Assembly (NCBI RefSeq): GCF_002920915.1
Contig: NZ_PQVF01000001.1
Coordinates: 124,001 to 188,000 of the forward strand
Origin: Solitalea longa
Lineage (GTDB): Bacteria; Bacteroidota; Bacteroidia; Sphingobacteriales; Sphingobacteriaceae
Reading direction: 5' to 3'
DNA length: 64,000 bases
The notes under the pieces were generated by a model. That model was given only the letters and a program-made list of their open reading frames with translations, was not told the origin of the DNA and made no database searches. Both the position numbers and the translations under genes were made by a program. Shown one piece after another: positions 28,045 through 36,034 of the stretch (its first letter is position 1; every line of letters begins with the position of its first letter).

Positions 28045-29088
28045 ATGCAAAAACGACTTTCATTTTTAGACCGAAACCTAACGCTGTGGATCTTTCTTGC
28101 CATGGCTATGGGTGTAGGAATTGGATACTTTTCCCCCTCAACCCCAAATTTCATTAACCGCTTTAACCGTGGAACAACGAACGTTCCTATAGCCATCGGT
28201 TTAATTTTAATGATGTATCCCCCATTAGCCAAGGTGCGATACGACAGGCTGGGGGATGTATTCAGAAATAAAAAAATATTGGGTTTATCCTTAATCCAGA
28301 ACTGGATCATAGGTCCTGCCTTGATGTTTATACTCGCCGTTGTATTTCTTCGGGATTATCCTGAATACATGATCGGTTTAATTATGATAGGTATTGCCAG
28401 ATGTATAGCAATGGTCATCGTTTGGAATGATCTGGCAGGGGGCGACAGAGAATATGTCGCCGGCTTAGTTGCCTTCAATAGTATTTTTCAGGTGTTGTTT
28501 TACAGTTTATACGCCTGGATTTTTGTCACCAAACTGCCTTTGCTTTTCGGAATCCAATCTACAATAGTTGATATCAGTATTGGACAGATTGCCCAAAGTG
28601 TATTCATCTATTTGGGTATTCCATTTATTGCCGGTTTCCTGTCTCGAACCTTATTGATGAAACTTAAAGGAAGAGAATGGTATGAACATACCTTTTTACC
28701 TGCCATCAGCCCAATTACCTTGATCTCTTTATTATTTACCATTGTTGTAATGTTCAGTTTAAAAGGAGATCTAATCGTAAAAATCCCTTCTGATGTGGTA
28801 CATATCGCTATTCCTTTACTATTATACTTTGGAATCATGTTTTTCTCTGCCTTCTTTCTGGCTAAAAAAGCAGGAACCGATTATGAGAAGTCAACATCTC
28901 TTGCCTTTACGGCTGCAGGGAATAATTTTGAGCTGGGTATTGCTGTGGCCATTGCGGTTTTCGGGATCAATTCGGGAGTAGCCTTTGCAGCGGTAATAGG
29001 TCCGTTGATTGAGGTTCCTGTACTTATCTTGCTAGTAAATTTCGCCCTCAAGCAAAAAACAAAGTTCCAAGAAATAAAATCAACCTAG
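28045..29088 (+). CDS. acr3: ACR3-family arsenite efflux permease
   Basis: I place the start at ATG 28045, one base after the ArsN1-like stop; an earlier TTG at 28036 would overlap it. The 347-residue protein has about ten membrane helices of the BART superfamily: [40 protein letters not shown], and the essential cysteine of helix 4, Cys120 in [19 protein letters not shown]. The conserved glutamate of the later helix is Glu296 in [16 protein letters not shown]. It exports As(III), driven by the proton gradient, and completes detoxification after reduction. It is followed 21 bp later by arsC. Confidence 0.95.
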   Translation: MQKRLSFLDRNLTLWIFLAMAMGVGIGYFSPSTPNFINRFNRGTTNVPIAIGLILMMYPPLAKVRYDRLGDVFRNKKILGLSLIQNWIIGPALMFILAVVFLRDYPEYMIGLIMIGIARCIAMVIVWNDLAGGDREYVAGLVAFNSIFQVLFYSLYAWIFVTKLPLLFGIQSTIVDISIGQIAQSVFIYLGIPFIAGFLSRTLLMKLKGREWYEHTFLPAISPITLISLLFTIVVMFSLKGDLIVKIPSDVVHIAIPLLLYFGIMFFSAFFLAKKAGTDYEKSTSLAFTAAGNNFELGIAVAIAVFGINSGVAFAAVIGPLIEVPVLILLVNFALKQKTKFQEIKST

Positions 29089-29109
29089 ATAATCAACAAC
29101 TATTTAAAA

Positions 29110-29523
29110 ATGAAAAAAGTATTGGTACTCTGTACAGGTAATTCATGTCGTAGTCAGATGGCACATGGTTACTTACAGCTTTTTGCAGGTGATAAAGCAG
29201 AAATTTATAGTGCCGGCGTAGAAACTCACGGGATTAACCCCCAAGCGGTAAAAGTAATGGCTGAAGACGGAATTGATATTTCAAAACATACCTCCAATAA
29301 TGTAGATGAATATGCAGGTATTGATTTCGATTTTGTGATTACCGTATGTGATAATGCGAAGGAACGTTGTCCGGTGTTTCCTACTATAGCAAAACAATTC
29401 CACCATGATTTTCCTGATCCGGCAAAACTACCCGGAGATTATGAGCAGAATCGTGAAGCCTTTATTCATACTCGAAATCTGATTAAAGGTTATATGAAGG
29501 CATTTGTAGAAAGAGAATTTTAG
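29110..29523 (+). CDS. arsC: Thioredoxin-coupled arsenate reductase
   Basis: A 137-residue protein of the low-molecular-weight phosphatase type: VLVLCTGNSCRSQMAHGYL contains the CX5R loop with nucleophile Cys8. The resolving pair is Cys80 and Cys87 in VITVCDNAKERCPVFP, and a catalytic FHHDFPDPAK loop follows, so all three redox cysteines of the thioredoxin-linked (pI258-type) family are present. It reduces As(V) to As(III), which then leaves through Acr3 or is methylated by ArsM. Last gene of the operon; a hairpin follows. Confidence 0.95.
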   Translation: MKKVLVLCTGNSCRSQMAHGYLQLFAGDKAEIYSAGVETHGINPQAVKVMAEDGIDISKHTSNNVDEYAGIDFDFVITVCDNAKERCPVFPTIAKQFHHDFPDPAKLPGDYEQNREAFIHTRNLIKGYMKAFVEREF

Positions 29524-29566
29524 AATTTTTTCTCTAACACTTTCCAAAGCAGACTAAGCCGTTCAG

Positions 29567-29592
29567 AAAGCCGGATGTTAGTATCCGGCTTT
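29567..29592. terminator. Hairpin ending the ars operon and overlapping the next gene's stop
   Basis: The arms AAAGCCGGAT (29567-29576) and ATCCGGCTTT (29583-29592), with a 6-nt loop, are perfectly complementary. The hairpin sits between arsC and the convergent lipoprotein gene and includes that gene's stop codon. It would work in both directions. Confidence 0.75.
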
Positions 29593-30159
29593 TACTTCCT
29601 TATCTTCTTTTTTACTGATACCACTTCGATGCAAGATGAGCACTTCTTTTCCTGTATTGATAGAGAGCTCTATCCAACCATGATATAGTGATTGATTCTT
29701 CTTAACCTGTACTGGAAGAAACTTATGATCGGCATCTTTCCAGAGACCCTCCCAAAAATTTCCATTGAAGGTTACAATTTTTTCTGCTAGTAATATGGAA
29801 GAATTCTCATACCAGGTATATCCTTCATGTGTATTAGAGACCGGATCGAACTTATTTAAAATCGGAGATTGATCCTGAGCATCATTCAATAAGTATCCCT
29901 GCTGTAAGGAGTTTGCTAAATATTGTATCCTGTCTCGTTGCTGAACCGGATCTCCCAATAATTGAACGTTAAAATAGAAATCTTTGGCCCCGTCGTTGTC
30001 AATGTCCAGGTATTTAATCTGGTCAAATCTCACTTCTGTGTCTTCGAGGTTTTTGTAAAACATTTCAGGATGCGTTTGAGGGTCCTCAATCTCATTGTCT
30101 CCTTTTTTGCAACCGATCAATAAAATACAACCAAGTAAGAGAACCAGACCGTTTTTCAT
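29578..30159 (-). CDS. Lipoprotein of unknown function, 193 aa
   Basis: A predicted lipoprotein (LLIGC, Cys near residue 17) followed by a low-complexity acidic linker KKGDNEIEDPQ. The mature part holds alternating strand-like segments (FDQIKYLDIDNDGAKDFYFN, with a calcium-binding-like D-I-D-N-D-G-A motif of the kind found in FG-GAP or dockerin-like loops) and a C-terminal WIELSINTGKEVLILHRSGI. This suggests a small beta-sandwich that may bind calcium. No known family recognised. It converges on arsC and stands alone. Confidence 0.8.
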   Translation of the reverse strand: MKNGLVLLLGCILLIGCKKGDNEIEDPQTHPEMFYKNLEDTEVRFDQIKYLDIDNDGAKDFYFNVQLLGDPVQQRDRIQYLANSLQQGYLLNDAQDQSPILNKFDPVSNTHEGYTWYENSSILLAEKIVTFNGNFWEGLWKDADHKFLPVQVKKNQSLYHGWIELSINTGKEVLILHRSGISKKEDKEVKAGY

Positions 30160-30325
30160 AAGTTTATAGTTGTTGTGAATGCTGTAAGTAATTAATAGGC
30201 TCGTTTATCTAAAATAAACAGATAAAACACTGGTTCCAAGTTAGTTCCTGCGTTTATTCATGATTATTACACTATTTACATCAACTACAGGTAAAACCTT
30301 CTCTGTGATTCCTGAAACTTGACCA

Positions 30326-30600
30326 TTAATACGTTGCCTTACGGCTTGCCGATTTCAGTTCAGCGAGTTTTGGTGAATTATCAGAATTATCACCGGTAGC
30401 CTCCTGACCGGTAACGTTAAAATAAACTTCATGAGCATTGGTGCCCCTGCCTTTTCGAATATCTTCCACGCGACTAAACATACTGGTTTATAATGGGTCA
30501 ACTAAAGCCTGAATTCGCACTCCGGTATGATTTAAATGATTAATCATTTTGGTAAACTTTACATCTTATTACTTTCCTGGGCTCATGTCGGCTTCTTTCT
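30326..30600 (-). pseudogene. Candidate decayed gene with in-frame stops
   Basis: One reverse frame from about 30600 down to 30326 reads like protein but has in-frame stops. After YDVDGVQKEADMSPGK there are two consecutive stops, then DVKFTKMINHLNHTGVRIQ, then ALVDPL, a third stop, and TSMFSRVEDIRKGRGTNAHE, VYFNVTGQEATGDNSDNS and a terminal KSASRKATY. The open part from ATG 30481 to the stop at 30326 is 51 codons. The text looks protein-like rather than random, but I do not recognise it. It could be a dead gene or a small real gene. It lies downstream of the rhomboid terminator. Confidence 0.4.
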
Positions 30601-30628
30601 GAACACCATCAACATCGTATAAATAAAA

Positions 30629-30652
30629 AGCACCGATACAAGTATCGGTGCT
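30629..30652 (-). terminator. Intrinsic terminator of the rhomboid gene
   Basis: The perfect 11-bp stem AGCACCGATAC/GTATCGGTGCT (30629-30639 and 30642-30652) is followed on the minus strand by TTTTTATTT. It is 29 bp after the rhomboid stop. Confidence 0.85.
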
Positions 30653-30680
30653 CAAAATATTGTTATTGAACCTAGCTGCC

Positions 30681-31316
30681 TTAGCCCAGCAATTGTTGTA
30701 AAAAGGCTGAAAGAATACCCGGAAACAGGATAATAGTAAACAGTAACCCCGCCACGGCGCCGTAAAAGTGTGCATCGTGGTTAACATTATCGCGTTGATT
30801 GCGGGATGAATAAACACAATACGCCAAATAGAGTGGCCCAAAAATGTAGGCCGGTATTCCTATTGGAATAAAAAGCATCCCAATTTTCATATTGGGCATA
30901 AATAAGATCATGCTGAATAAAATCGCTGAAATGGCTCCTGATGCCCCTAAACTATAATAATGAATATTGTTTTTGTGCTTAATAATGGTTGAAATATCAC
31001 TTAGTACCAAGGCGATAATATACATTGCTGCAAACAGCCAATGTCCCATTGGACCTTTAGCCATTACAAAGAACTGCTCAAGCTTAAAAGCGAAAAAGTA
31101 AAAGGTGAGCATATTAAATAATAAATGCCCCAGATCGCCGTGGACTAAGCCACTGGTTAAAACTGTGTAATAACGGCTTCCGCGGTTAATACTATAGGGA
31201 TGCAGACTGAATTGGTAGTTAACATCATGATTAAAATACAATCCATACGCGCTTGTAAAAACGGTAAAAGCGAATATAATTGTCGCAACCGGTGTGGTTT
31301 GAAGAATTTCTTGCAT
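30681..31316 (-). CDS. Rhomboid-family intramembrane serine protease
   Basis: A 211-residue six-helix membrane protein. The catalytic motifs are SLGASGAISAILFS (nucleophile Ser in GASGA) in the fourth core helix and NHDAHFYGAVAGLLFT (His-x-x-x-G) in the last. The conserved GLVHGDLGHLLFNMLTFYFF loop-helix 2 segment with HGDLGH-x-x-x-N completes the fold. It cleaves transmembrane substrates within the lipid bilayer. The substrate cannot be inferred. Monocistronic on the minus strand, between the terminator at 30629 and oxyR. Confidence 0.93.
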   Translation of the reverse strand: MQEILQTTPVATIIFAFTVFTSAYGLYFNHDVNYQFSLHPYSINRGSRYYTVLTSGLVHGDLGHLLFNMLTFYFFAFKLEQFFVMAKGPMGHWLFAAMYIIALVLSDISTIIKHKNNIHYYSLGASGAISAILFSMILFMPNMKIGMLFIPIGIPAYIFGPLYLAYCVYSSRNQRDNVNHDAHFYGAVAGLLFTIILFPGILSAFLQQLLG

Positions 31317-31384
31317 AAAATTTTAAATGGCTGCTAAGGTATTTTATTTAACGAAAAGAAAAAAGGGTTCAGTTGGCAGGATCC

Positions 31385-31417
31385 AGTCCTCAGTCTGCAG
31401 GCTGGTGACTGATGACT
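31385..31417. repeat. Imperfect inverted repeat after oxyR
   Basis: The arms AGTCCTCAGTC (31385-31395) and GACTGATGACT (31407-31417) pair at 10 of 11 positions, directly after the oxyR stop codon on the minus strand. There is no T tract on the minus strand, so it is a stem-loop or small repeat rather than a clear terminator. Confidence 0.45.
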
Positions 31418-31418
31418 A

Positions 31419-32354
31419 TTATATTGGTACAATATTCAATTGCTCACGCTGAAGCATATGCGCTGGAACAACATTTACTATTTCGGCCTTTAAAGCATCA
31501 ATTAAACGCTTCTTTACATAGCTGCGGTGCGTTACAATGCTTATCTCGCGTACCGGAACCGGGGCAATGAAATTGCGAACCTGAGTTTTCTTCTCCTCTG
31601 ATAAATCATTTACGGCCAGTTCAGGTAAAATGGTAATTCCGTTATTTAGCTCCACCATCTTTTTTAGGGTTTCAATACTGCCCGCCTCGTATTCAAAATT
31701 ATTATCGTCTTTTAATTGATTATGCAGTTGGCATAAGTTCATGATCTGCGAACGCATACAGTGACTTTCTTGCAGCAGCCACAGTTTTTTAATATCAATA
31801 TCATCTGCCAATACAAACTGCTTATCCATTAATTCGTTCCGTTGAGAAACATACAGAACAAGCTCCTCGTAAAACAATGGATATTCGAATATGCTATTGT
31901 CGTTCAATGGAGTGGCTAAAATGCCTGCATCTAATCGGTTGTATTTTAGGTGCTCAATAATGCTTTCGGTGGTTTGTTCCCAAACGCTGATTTTTACTTT
32001 TGGGTATTTCTCCAAAAATGAATTTAAAAACAGCGGCAGAAGATATGGCGCAAGCGTAGGAATTATGCCTAAACGCAAATGACCTTCAATTTCACCCACC
32101 TTATTTTTTACAATTTCCTTCAACCGAGCCGATTCCTGCAATACAATCCGCGCTTGAGCAATGACTTCCTTCCCTGCCTCAGTTGGTAATACCGGCTGCT
32201 TGCTTCGATCAAAAACCTTAATCCCTAACTCTTCCTCCAGCTTTTGAATTTGCATGCTTAGCGTTGGTTGAGTAATAAAACAGCTGTCGGCTGCCGATGC
32301 AAAATGTCTATGCGTATCCACGGCAACTATGTATTCTAATTGTGTTAATGTCAT
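31419..32354 (-). CDS. oxyR: Hydrogen-peroxide-sensing LysR-type regulator OxyR
   Basis: A 311-residue LysR-family protein. The N-terminal helix-turn-helix contains HFASAADSCFITQPTLSMQI. The effector domain carries SHCMRSQIMNLCQ with Cys199 and Cys208, the exact positions and spacing of the E. coli OxyR disulfide pair, in the same H-C-x-R-x-Q context. The reduced form is a repressor or inactive; the disulfide form activates peroxide-defence genes. An OxyR-type box precedes katG at 19817, and a divergent catalase remnant lies at 32467-32690. It ends at an inverted repeat. Length matches OxyR (about 305-315). Confidence 0.95.
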   Translation of the reverse strand: MTLTQLEYIVAVDTHRHFASAADSCFITQPTLSMQIQKLEEELGIKVFDRSKQPVLPTEAGKEVIAQARIVLQESARLKEIVKNKVGEIEGHLRLGIIPTLAPYLLPLFLNSFLEKYPKVKISVWEQTTESIIEHLKYNRLDAGILATPLNDNSIFEYPLFYEELVLYVSQRNELMDKQFVLADDIDIKKLWLLQESHCMRSQIMNLCQLHNQLKDDNNFEYEAGSIETLKKMVELNNGITILPELAVNDLSEEKKTQVRNFIAPVPVREISIVTHRSYVKKRLIDALKAEIVNVVPAHMLQREQLNIVPI

Positions 32355-32466
32355 GTTGTTAGTAGTAAATACTTGCTCAAAGATGGCAACTGAATATCTC
32401 TGCCCATCCTTTTAAGTCTGAACAAATATCAAGTTTTTCTATCAGGTTATAAAAGCAATCAATTTG

Positions 32467-32690
32467 ATTGATGCAAAGGGTGCCTTTAAATTTGAATTCA
32501 ACTTTTACGCAAACACTATTTATAATATGCCATGGAAGAAAAAGAGAAGAGAAATGATCAGCTGATACCGAACATGATCCTTGGGGATTTACAATTAAAT
32601 TTTATACCGAAGTCGTCAACCGGGACCCTACTGAAAAAAATACTCCGGTATTTTTTGTAAAGGGTCCAATTCGGCGATTTCATCCATACC
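32467..32690 (+). pseudogene. Remnant of a monofunctional heme catalase gene
   Basis: Fragments of a clade-3-type catalase are spread over several frames. At 32467 the sequence reads IDAKGAFKFEF (intact catalases: HAKGxGAFGYFEV). In another frame EEK[22 protein letters not shown] matches the conserved GEKGSADTxRDPRGFAIKFYTE, with the Gly codon GGA changed to a TGA stop at 32555-32557. [11 protein letters not shown] then follows, and after one more frame change DFIHT (intact: FPDFIHT). The rest of the roughly 480-codon gene is gone. It is divergent from oxyR, a common oxyR-catalase arrangement. A catalase here was inactivated and mostly deleted. Confidence 0.85.
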
Positions 32691-32729
32691 CCCTTACCTA
32701 TTTGTGCTCATACTTTTTGATAAAACAAA

Positions 32730-32749
32730 CGCTCCGAATGTTCGGAGCG
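32730..32749 (-). terminator. Hairpin after the M14 carboxypeptidase gene
   Basis: CGCTCCGAA (32730-32738) pairs with TTCGGAGCG (32741-32749) around a 2-nt loop; on the minus strand it is followed by TTTGTTTTATC. It lies 8 bp beyond the stop codon. Confidence 0.7.
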
Positions 32750-32756
32750 CTTTAAT

Positions 32757-34496
32757 TTAATATCCTAAGTAAATCGGTTGTAATAGTCGCATTACCGGGT
32801 ATCGGTTATGAGTTTTTTCGTAATAAGGTGAGTTCTTATAAACAAAATCGAGTTGGGCATAGGCGTTTTGAGCCAATTTAGGGTCGGCAGCACGCTTGGC
32901 GTCGAGCTTTTCCTTTAATGCTTTATCATTTTTCAATAGCTCCGAAGCAATATCTTCAAACAGATAATCAGAAAAGCCCTCTTTTTGCCCTAAAATACTG
33001 TCGAAAAAGTTCCAGTTAAAGTAAGAATCAATGGCCTGCGGTTCCAACGTCTCTACAATATATCGGTTTACTGTTTGGTCAACTTGTACAACAAAATCGC
33101 CTTTATAATATTGAACACTCATGGTATCCTTCCTCACAATGACTGCTGAATGATTGTAATGGCCTTCATAGGGTCGGTTCCCTGTTTTATAATCATCTAT
33201 ATAATACATTTCCCCTTTTAAAGTCATATCTTTTGGCAAAGGCTTCATTTGAACACCGTTAAGTTTCAGCAGCTCAATTATCTTGGTCCATGATTGCGGA
33301 ATTACATAGGCCCAGGGTTTTTCAACAGTTACTGTTGGAATAAATGAATTACGATAATTGATTGTCTTTTCATAAGGTGCTGTACGGTCATAATACAAGC
33401 GTTCTAAGCCGCTTACTTCGCTTGGTTTATACTTTCCTTCAAAACCTTTAAAGATAAATTGTTCGGCCTTTGCGGTATCTAATTTCCAATTCAAGGGATA
33501 AGAAACCTGGGTTTTCAATGACTCGTCTGCCTTGCGTTTGGTTTCAACAATTTGCTTTGTATCAGTATTCACTTGTTTGATCAATTCTTCCATAAACCCA
33601 TAAGTGGCCCAAACACGCTGATCAAATGGTTTCCACATATGCGTTTCAACCACAAAGCCAATCGTATTAAACAAGGTAGAATAACCGGTGGTATATCTTG
33701 GCGAATCATCAAAGCCATCATAACCTTTGTCGGGTGTGGCTCCCCAAACATTTACATAGGGAACCATTTCAAACTTACGAGCCTTCATTTTATCCAGCAA
33801 CACCGGGATCAGTTTTTTATTCATATAGGTTGATACATCAGGCTGGAGCTTATCTTTTTGTGTGGCGATATAGGTCATCACATATTGATAATCGGCTCCG
33901 TTGCTGGTATGGTTATCTACAAAAACCTCGGGTTTCCATTGCTGAAAGATCTGCTGAAACGCTAATGAATTGCGGGAATCGGTTTTAATACAATCACGGT
34001 TAAGGTCTAGGTTTCTATAATTTCCACGGAAGCCATATTCAAGCGGTCCATTTTGGTTAACTCTTGAGTTTGGTCCCCGGTTCAGCATTCCATCAATATT
34101 ATAAACCGGAATAAAACAAAGGACTACATCTTCGGGCAATTGTTTTTTCTCCAGTAGGTCTCGCACCAGCATCATGGTGGCATCAATTCCTTCCGGCTCG
34201 CCCGGATGAATTCCATTATTGACCAATACGATCGCTTTGCCTTTATTATGCAGCGAAACCGGGTCGAAATCTTTTGATTTAGAAAGAACGATCAGGTTTA
34301 GCGGTTTACCTACATCGGTAGTTCCATAATCAATGAACTTAGCTTCCTGATATTTTTGAGCTATGTTTTTGAAATAGCTGATGACTTCGGTATAGGTAGC
34401 CGTTTGCTTTCCTCCACTCAGCTCAAACGGAGTTTGCTGAGCATGTACTAAAAGTGAAATGGTAAAGGCAAAAAATAACAATAGGGTCTTCTTCAT
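32757..34496 (-). CDS. M14-family zinc carboxypeptidase, secreted
   Basis: A 579-residue secreted protein (signal MKKTLLLFFAFTISLLVHAQ). The M14 core contains the zinc motif HPGEPEG (His-x-x-Glu, about residues 98-104), YRNLDLNRDCIKTD with the substrate-binding N-R-D, VDNHTSNGADYQ (third zinc His), and a later FVVETHMWKPF segment with the catalytic Glu. The C-terminal 200 residues are outside the core and carry family-specific beta strands. It would remove C-terminal or act on gamma-D-Glu-type residues in the periplasm; specificity is unknown. Monocistronic. Confidence 0.92.
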   Translation of the reverse strand: MKKTLLLFFAFTISLLVHAQQTPFELSGGKQTATYTEVISYFKNIAQKYQEAKFIDYGTTDVGKPLNLIVLSKSKDFDPVSLHNKGKAIVLVNNGIHPGEPEGIDATMMLVRDLLEKKQLPEDVVLCFIPVYNIDGMLNRGPNSRVNQNGPLEYGFRGNYRNLDLNRDCIKTDSRNSLAFQQIFQQWKPEVFVDNHTSNGADYQYVMTYIATQKDKLQPDVSTYMNKKLIPVLLDKMKARKFEMVPYVNVWGATPDKGYDGFDDSPRYTTGYSTLFNTIGFVVETHMWKPFDQRVWATYGFMEELIKQVNTDTKQIVETKRKADESLKTQVSYPLNWKLDTAKAEQFIFKGFEGKYKPSEVSGLERLYYDRTAPYEKTINYRNSFIPTVTVEKPWAYVIPQSWTKIIELLKLNGVQMKPLPKDMTLKGEMYYIDDYKTGNRPYEGHYNHSAVIVRKDTMSVQYYKGDFVVQVDQTVNRYIVETLEPQAIDSYFNWNFFDSILGQKEGFSDYLFEDIASELLKNDKALKEKLDAKRAADPKLAQNAYAQLDFVYKNSPYYEKTHNRYPVMRLLQPIYLGY

Positions 34497-34585
34497 AAAT
34501 TGAATTAATGGAAGCCTAAAGTATTAATACGGCAGAAGATTTTGGAGCCGCGAAAGCGCGGGAAACGTCACTTTATTGTGGCAAA

Positions 34586-34819
34586 CTACCTTAGCAGCTG
34601 ATCAATGGCCAGTGCCAGTTCCCGGTCTTTATCTGTGACAATATCACCTGCATCGTGTGTACTTAGTTTAATATCAACAGTACTGTACACATTTGTCCAT
34701 TCAGGATGATGGTTCATTCGCTCGGCAAGCAAGGCTACTTTGCTCATAAAACCCCAAGCTTCTACAAAAGTGGCAAACTGGAAAGTTCGCGTAAGCTTAT
34801 TATCAACTTCGGCCCACAT
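34586..34819 (-). CDS. phhB: Pterin-4a-carbinolamine dehydratase
   Basis: A 77-residue enzyme of the PCD/DCoH family. The active-site histidines are in ERMNHHPEWTNVYSTVDIKL and STHDAGDIVTDKD, both matching the family signature. It dehydrates 4a-hydroxytetrahydropterin so that the cofactor of aromatic amino acid hydroxylases can be recycled; related proteins also serve as Moco-related or DNA-binding cofactors. Bacterial members are often 95-110 residues; this one lacks the N-terminal extension, as is usual in Bacteroidota. It is followed on the minus strand by the M14 gene at some distance, and preceded 40 bp upstream by the MmcQ/YjbR gene. A phenylalanine hydroxylase is not in the window. Confidence 0.9.
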   Translation of the reverse strand: MWAEVDNKLTRTFQFATFVEAWGFMSKVALLAERMNHHPEWTNVYSTVDIKLSTHDAGDIVTDKDRELALAIDQLLR

Positions 34820-34859
34820 AGTTTATTGATTAAGGTGAAAAATAATTGTTCAGCTAAAT

Positions 34860-35216
34860 TTAATTAAACTTAGCCAACTCTTCTTTTACTTTTTTTGGCA
34901 AACCTGCTATCACCAATTCATACGAATCAGTGATCCAGTTAAAGATATCGGAGTCATTCAAAGTCCCCTCAAAGCTAACGGTATTCCAATGAACCTTATT
35001 CATATGAAAGGCTCCTGTAACTTCAAAATGCTCTTCTCGTAATTGAACAGCTTTCTCCGGATCGCATTTTAAATTACATGAATGAGGATTGCTTAGGCTG
35101 ATCAAACAAAACATTTTGCCCATTACCTTAAAAACCAGTGTGTCCTCACCAAAAGGAAACTCTTCCGTTACACCTTTTTTAGCAATACAAAAATCTCGAA
35201 GTAATTCAATATTCAT
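34860..35216 (-). CDS. MmcQ/YjbR-family protein
   Basis: A 118-residue protein matching the MmcQ/YjbR fold (cyaY-like). It contains CIAKKGVTEEFPFGEDTLVF, KVMGKMFCLISLS, NLKCDPEKAVQLREEH and KVHWNTVSFEGTLNDSDIFN followed by LVIAGLPKKVKEEL. The W-x-x-V segment and the PFG motif are diagnostic. YjbR-type proteins are small DNA-binding or protein-interaction modules; their function is not known. It sits between trmO (33 bp upstream) and the PCD gene, all on the minus strand, so it is probably in an operon with them. Confidence 0.9.
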   Translation of the reverse strand: MNIELLRDFCIAKKGVTEEFPFGEDTLVFKVMGKMFCLISLSNPHSCNLKCDPEKAVQLREEHFEVTGAFHMNKVHWNTVSFEGTLNDSDIFNWITDSYELVIAGLPKKVKEELAKFN

Positions 35217-35249
35217 AGCTACAAGTTAAAGATGTTGCTGGTAATTGTT

Positions 35250-35948
35250 TTACTTAAAGTTGATAATTTCGATAACTGTGGCTATCCCACTTTCAATGGT
35301 AAATTTTACATCAACATCACCTATTGCAATGCCATAAATTTTTTCATCAGCTTTTGCGGATTTATAGGCAGGTCGAGGATCAAGGCTGATGATCTCAGTG
35401 ATTAACTGTTTAAGCTGAGGGTTAGTTTGAAGATCAGTTTCAGCTTTGGCGCTAAACCGAACGCTTAATTTTTGTGATGGAGCATCACTTGCATAGCCGC
35501 CTTTGGCCCCTGGAATTGCATCGGCATATGGGAGGTAAGGTTTGATATCCAGAACCGGAGTTCCATCCATCAAATCGATATTTCGTAGCTGAATAAGCAC
35601 TTTTCCGTTTTCGGTTTCAATCTTTCCGAGTTCCGCCACCGACAGGCCAATTGGATTTGGTCGATGAGTGGAGCGGGTTGCAAAAACTCCAACATGCTCG
35701 TTTCCGCCCAATCGTGGTGGACGAACCGTTGGCGTCCATCCTCGTTCCGCGGTAGCATGAAACACAAAGGTCACCCATACATGTGAGAATTGCGATAAAC
35801 CTTCAACCGTTTCAGTCAGGTTAAAAGGTGGAACTAATTCGATAACTGCGGTAGATGAAGGAGCTAGTCCGGGTTGACGTGGAATTCCGAATTTCTCTTT
35901 AAACGGAGAGTGAACAATGCCGATGGGTTGAAAAGAGAATGGTGTCAA
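35250..35948 (-). CDS. trmO: tRNA (N6-threonylcarbamoyladenosine37-N6)-methyltransferase TrmO
   Basis: A 232-residue protein of the TrmO/TsaA family (the VirR-like beta barrel). It starts with FQPIGIVHSPFKEKFGIPRQ and includes FSHVWVTFVFH, RPPRLGGNEHVGVFATRSTH, and RPNPIGLSVAELGKIE, the SAM-binding and substrate-binding core. The C-terminal domain (DPRPAYKSAKADEKIYGIAI) is present. It methylates the t6A37 modification to m6t6A in some threonine tRNAs. TsaE, which is needed to make t6A, is encoded at 55475. Its stop is followed after 33 bp by the MmcQ/YjbR gene. Confidence 0.95.
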   Translation of the reverse strand: MTPFSFQPIGIVHSPFKEKFGIPRQPGLAPSSTAVIELVPPFNLTETVEGLSQFSHVWVTFVFHATAERGWTPTVRPPRLGGNEHVGVFATRSTHRPNPIGLSVAELGKIETENGKVLIQLRNIDLMDGTPVLDIKPYLPYADAIPGAKGGYASDAPSQKLSVRFSAKAETDLQTNPQLKQLITEIISLDPRPAYKSAKADEKIYGIAIGDVDVKFTIESGIATVIEIINFK

Positions 35949-35974
35949 TTGAAAAATTTACGTTTTCAATATGC

Positions 35975-36010
35975 CATTCCGAAGCAAGAGGTTTTTCCTT
36001 TATCGGAATG
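35975..36010. repeat. Inverted repeat CATTCCGA/TCGGAATG between trmO and the methyltransferase gene
   Basis: The arms at 35975-35982 and 36003-36010 enclose a 20-nt loop. It lies in the 86-bp gap between two reverse-strand genes and resembles the GTCATTCCGA intergenic element seen in other Bacteroidota; there is no clear T tract. Confidence 0.45.
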
Positions 36011-36034
36011 ACAAATTATTGTTGAATAATACTT

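Noticed and set aside
30569-30841. 90-codon reverse ORF overlapping the rhomboid gene
   Set aside because: Most of it lies in another frame across the rhomboid coding sequence; only its last part belongs to the interrupted frame reported as a candidate pseudogene.
32532-32660. 42-codon forward ORF beginning [14 protein letters not shown]
   Set aside because: It is out of frame with, and covers, the catalase remnant; the catalase frame explains the sequence.
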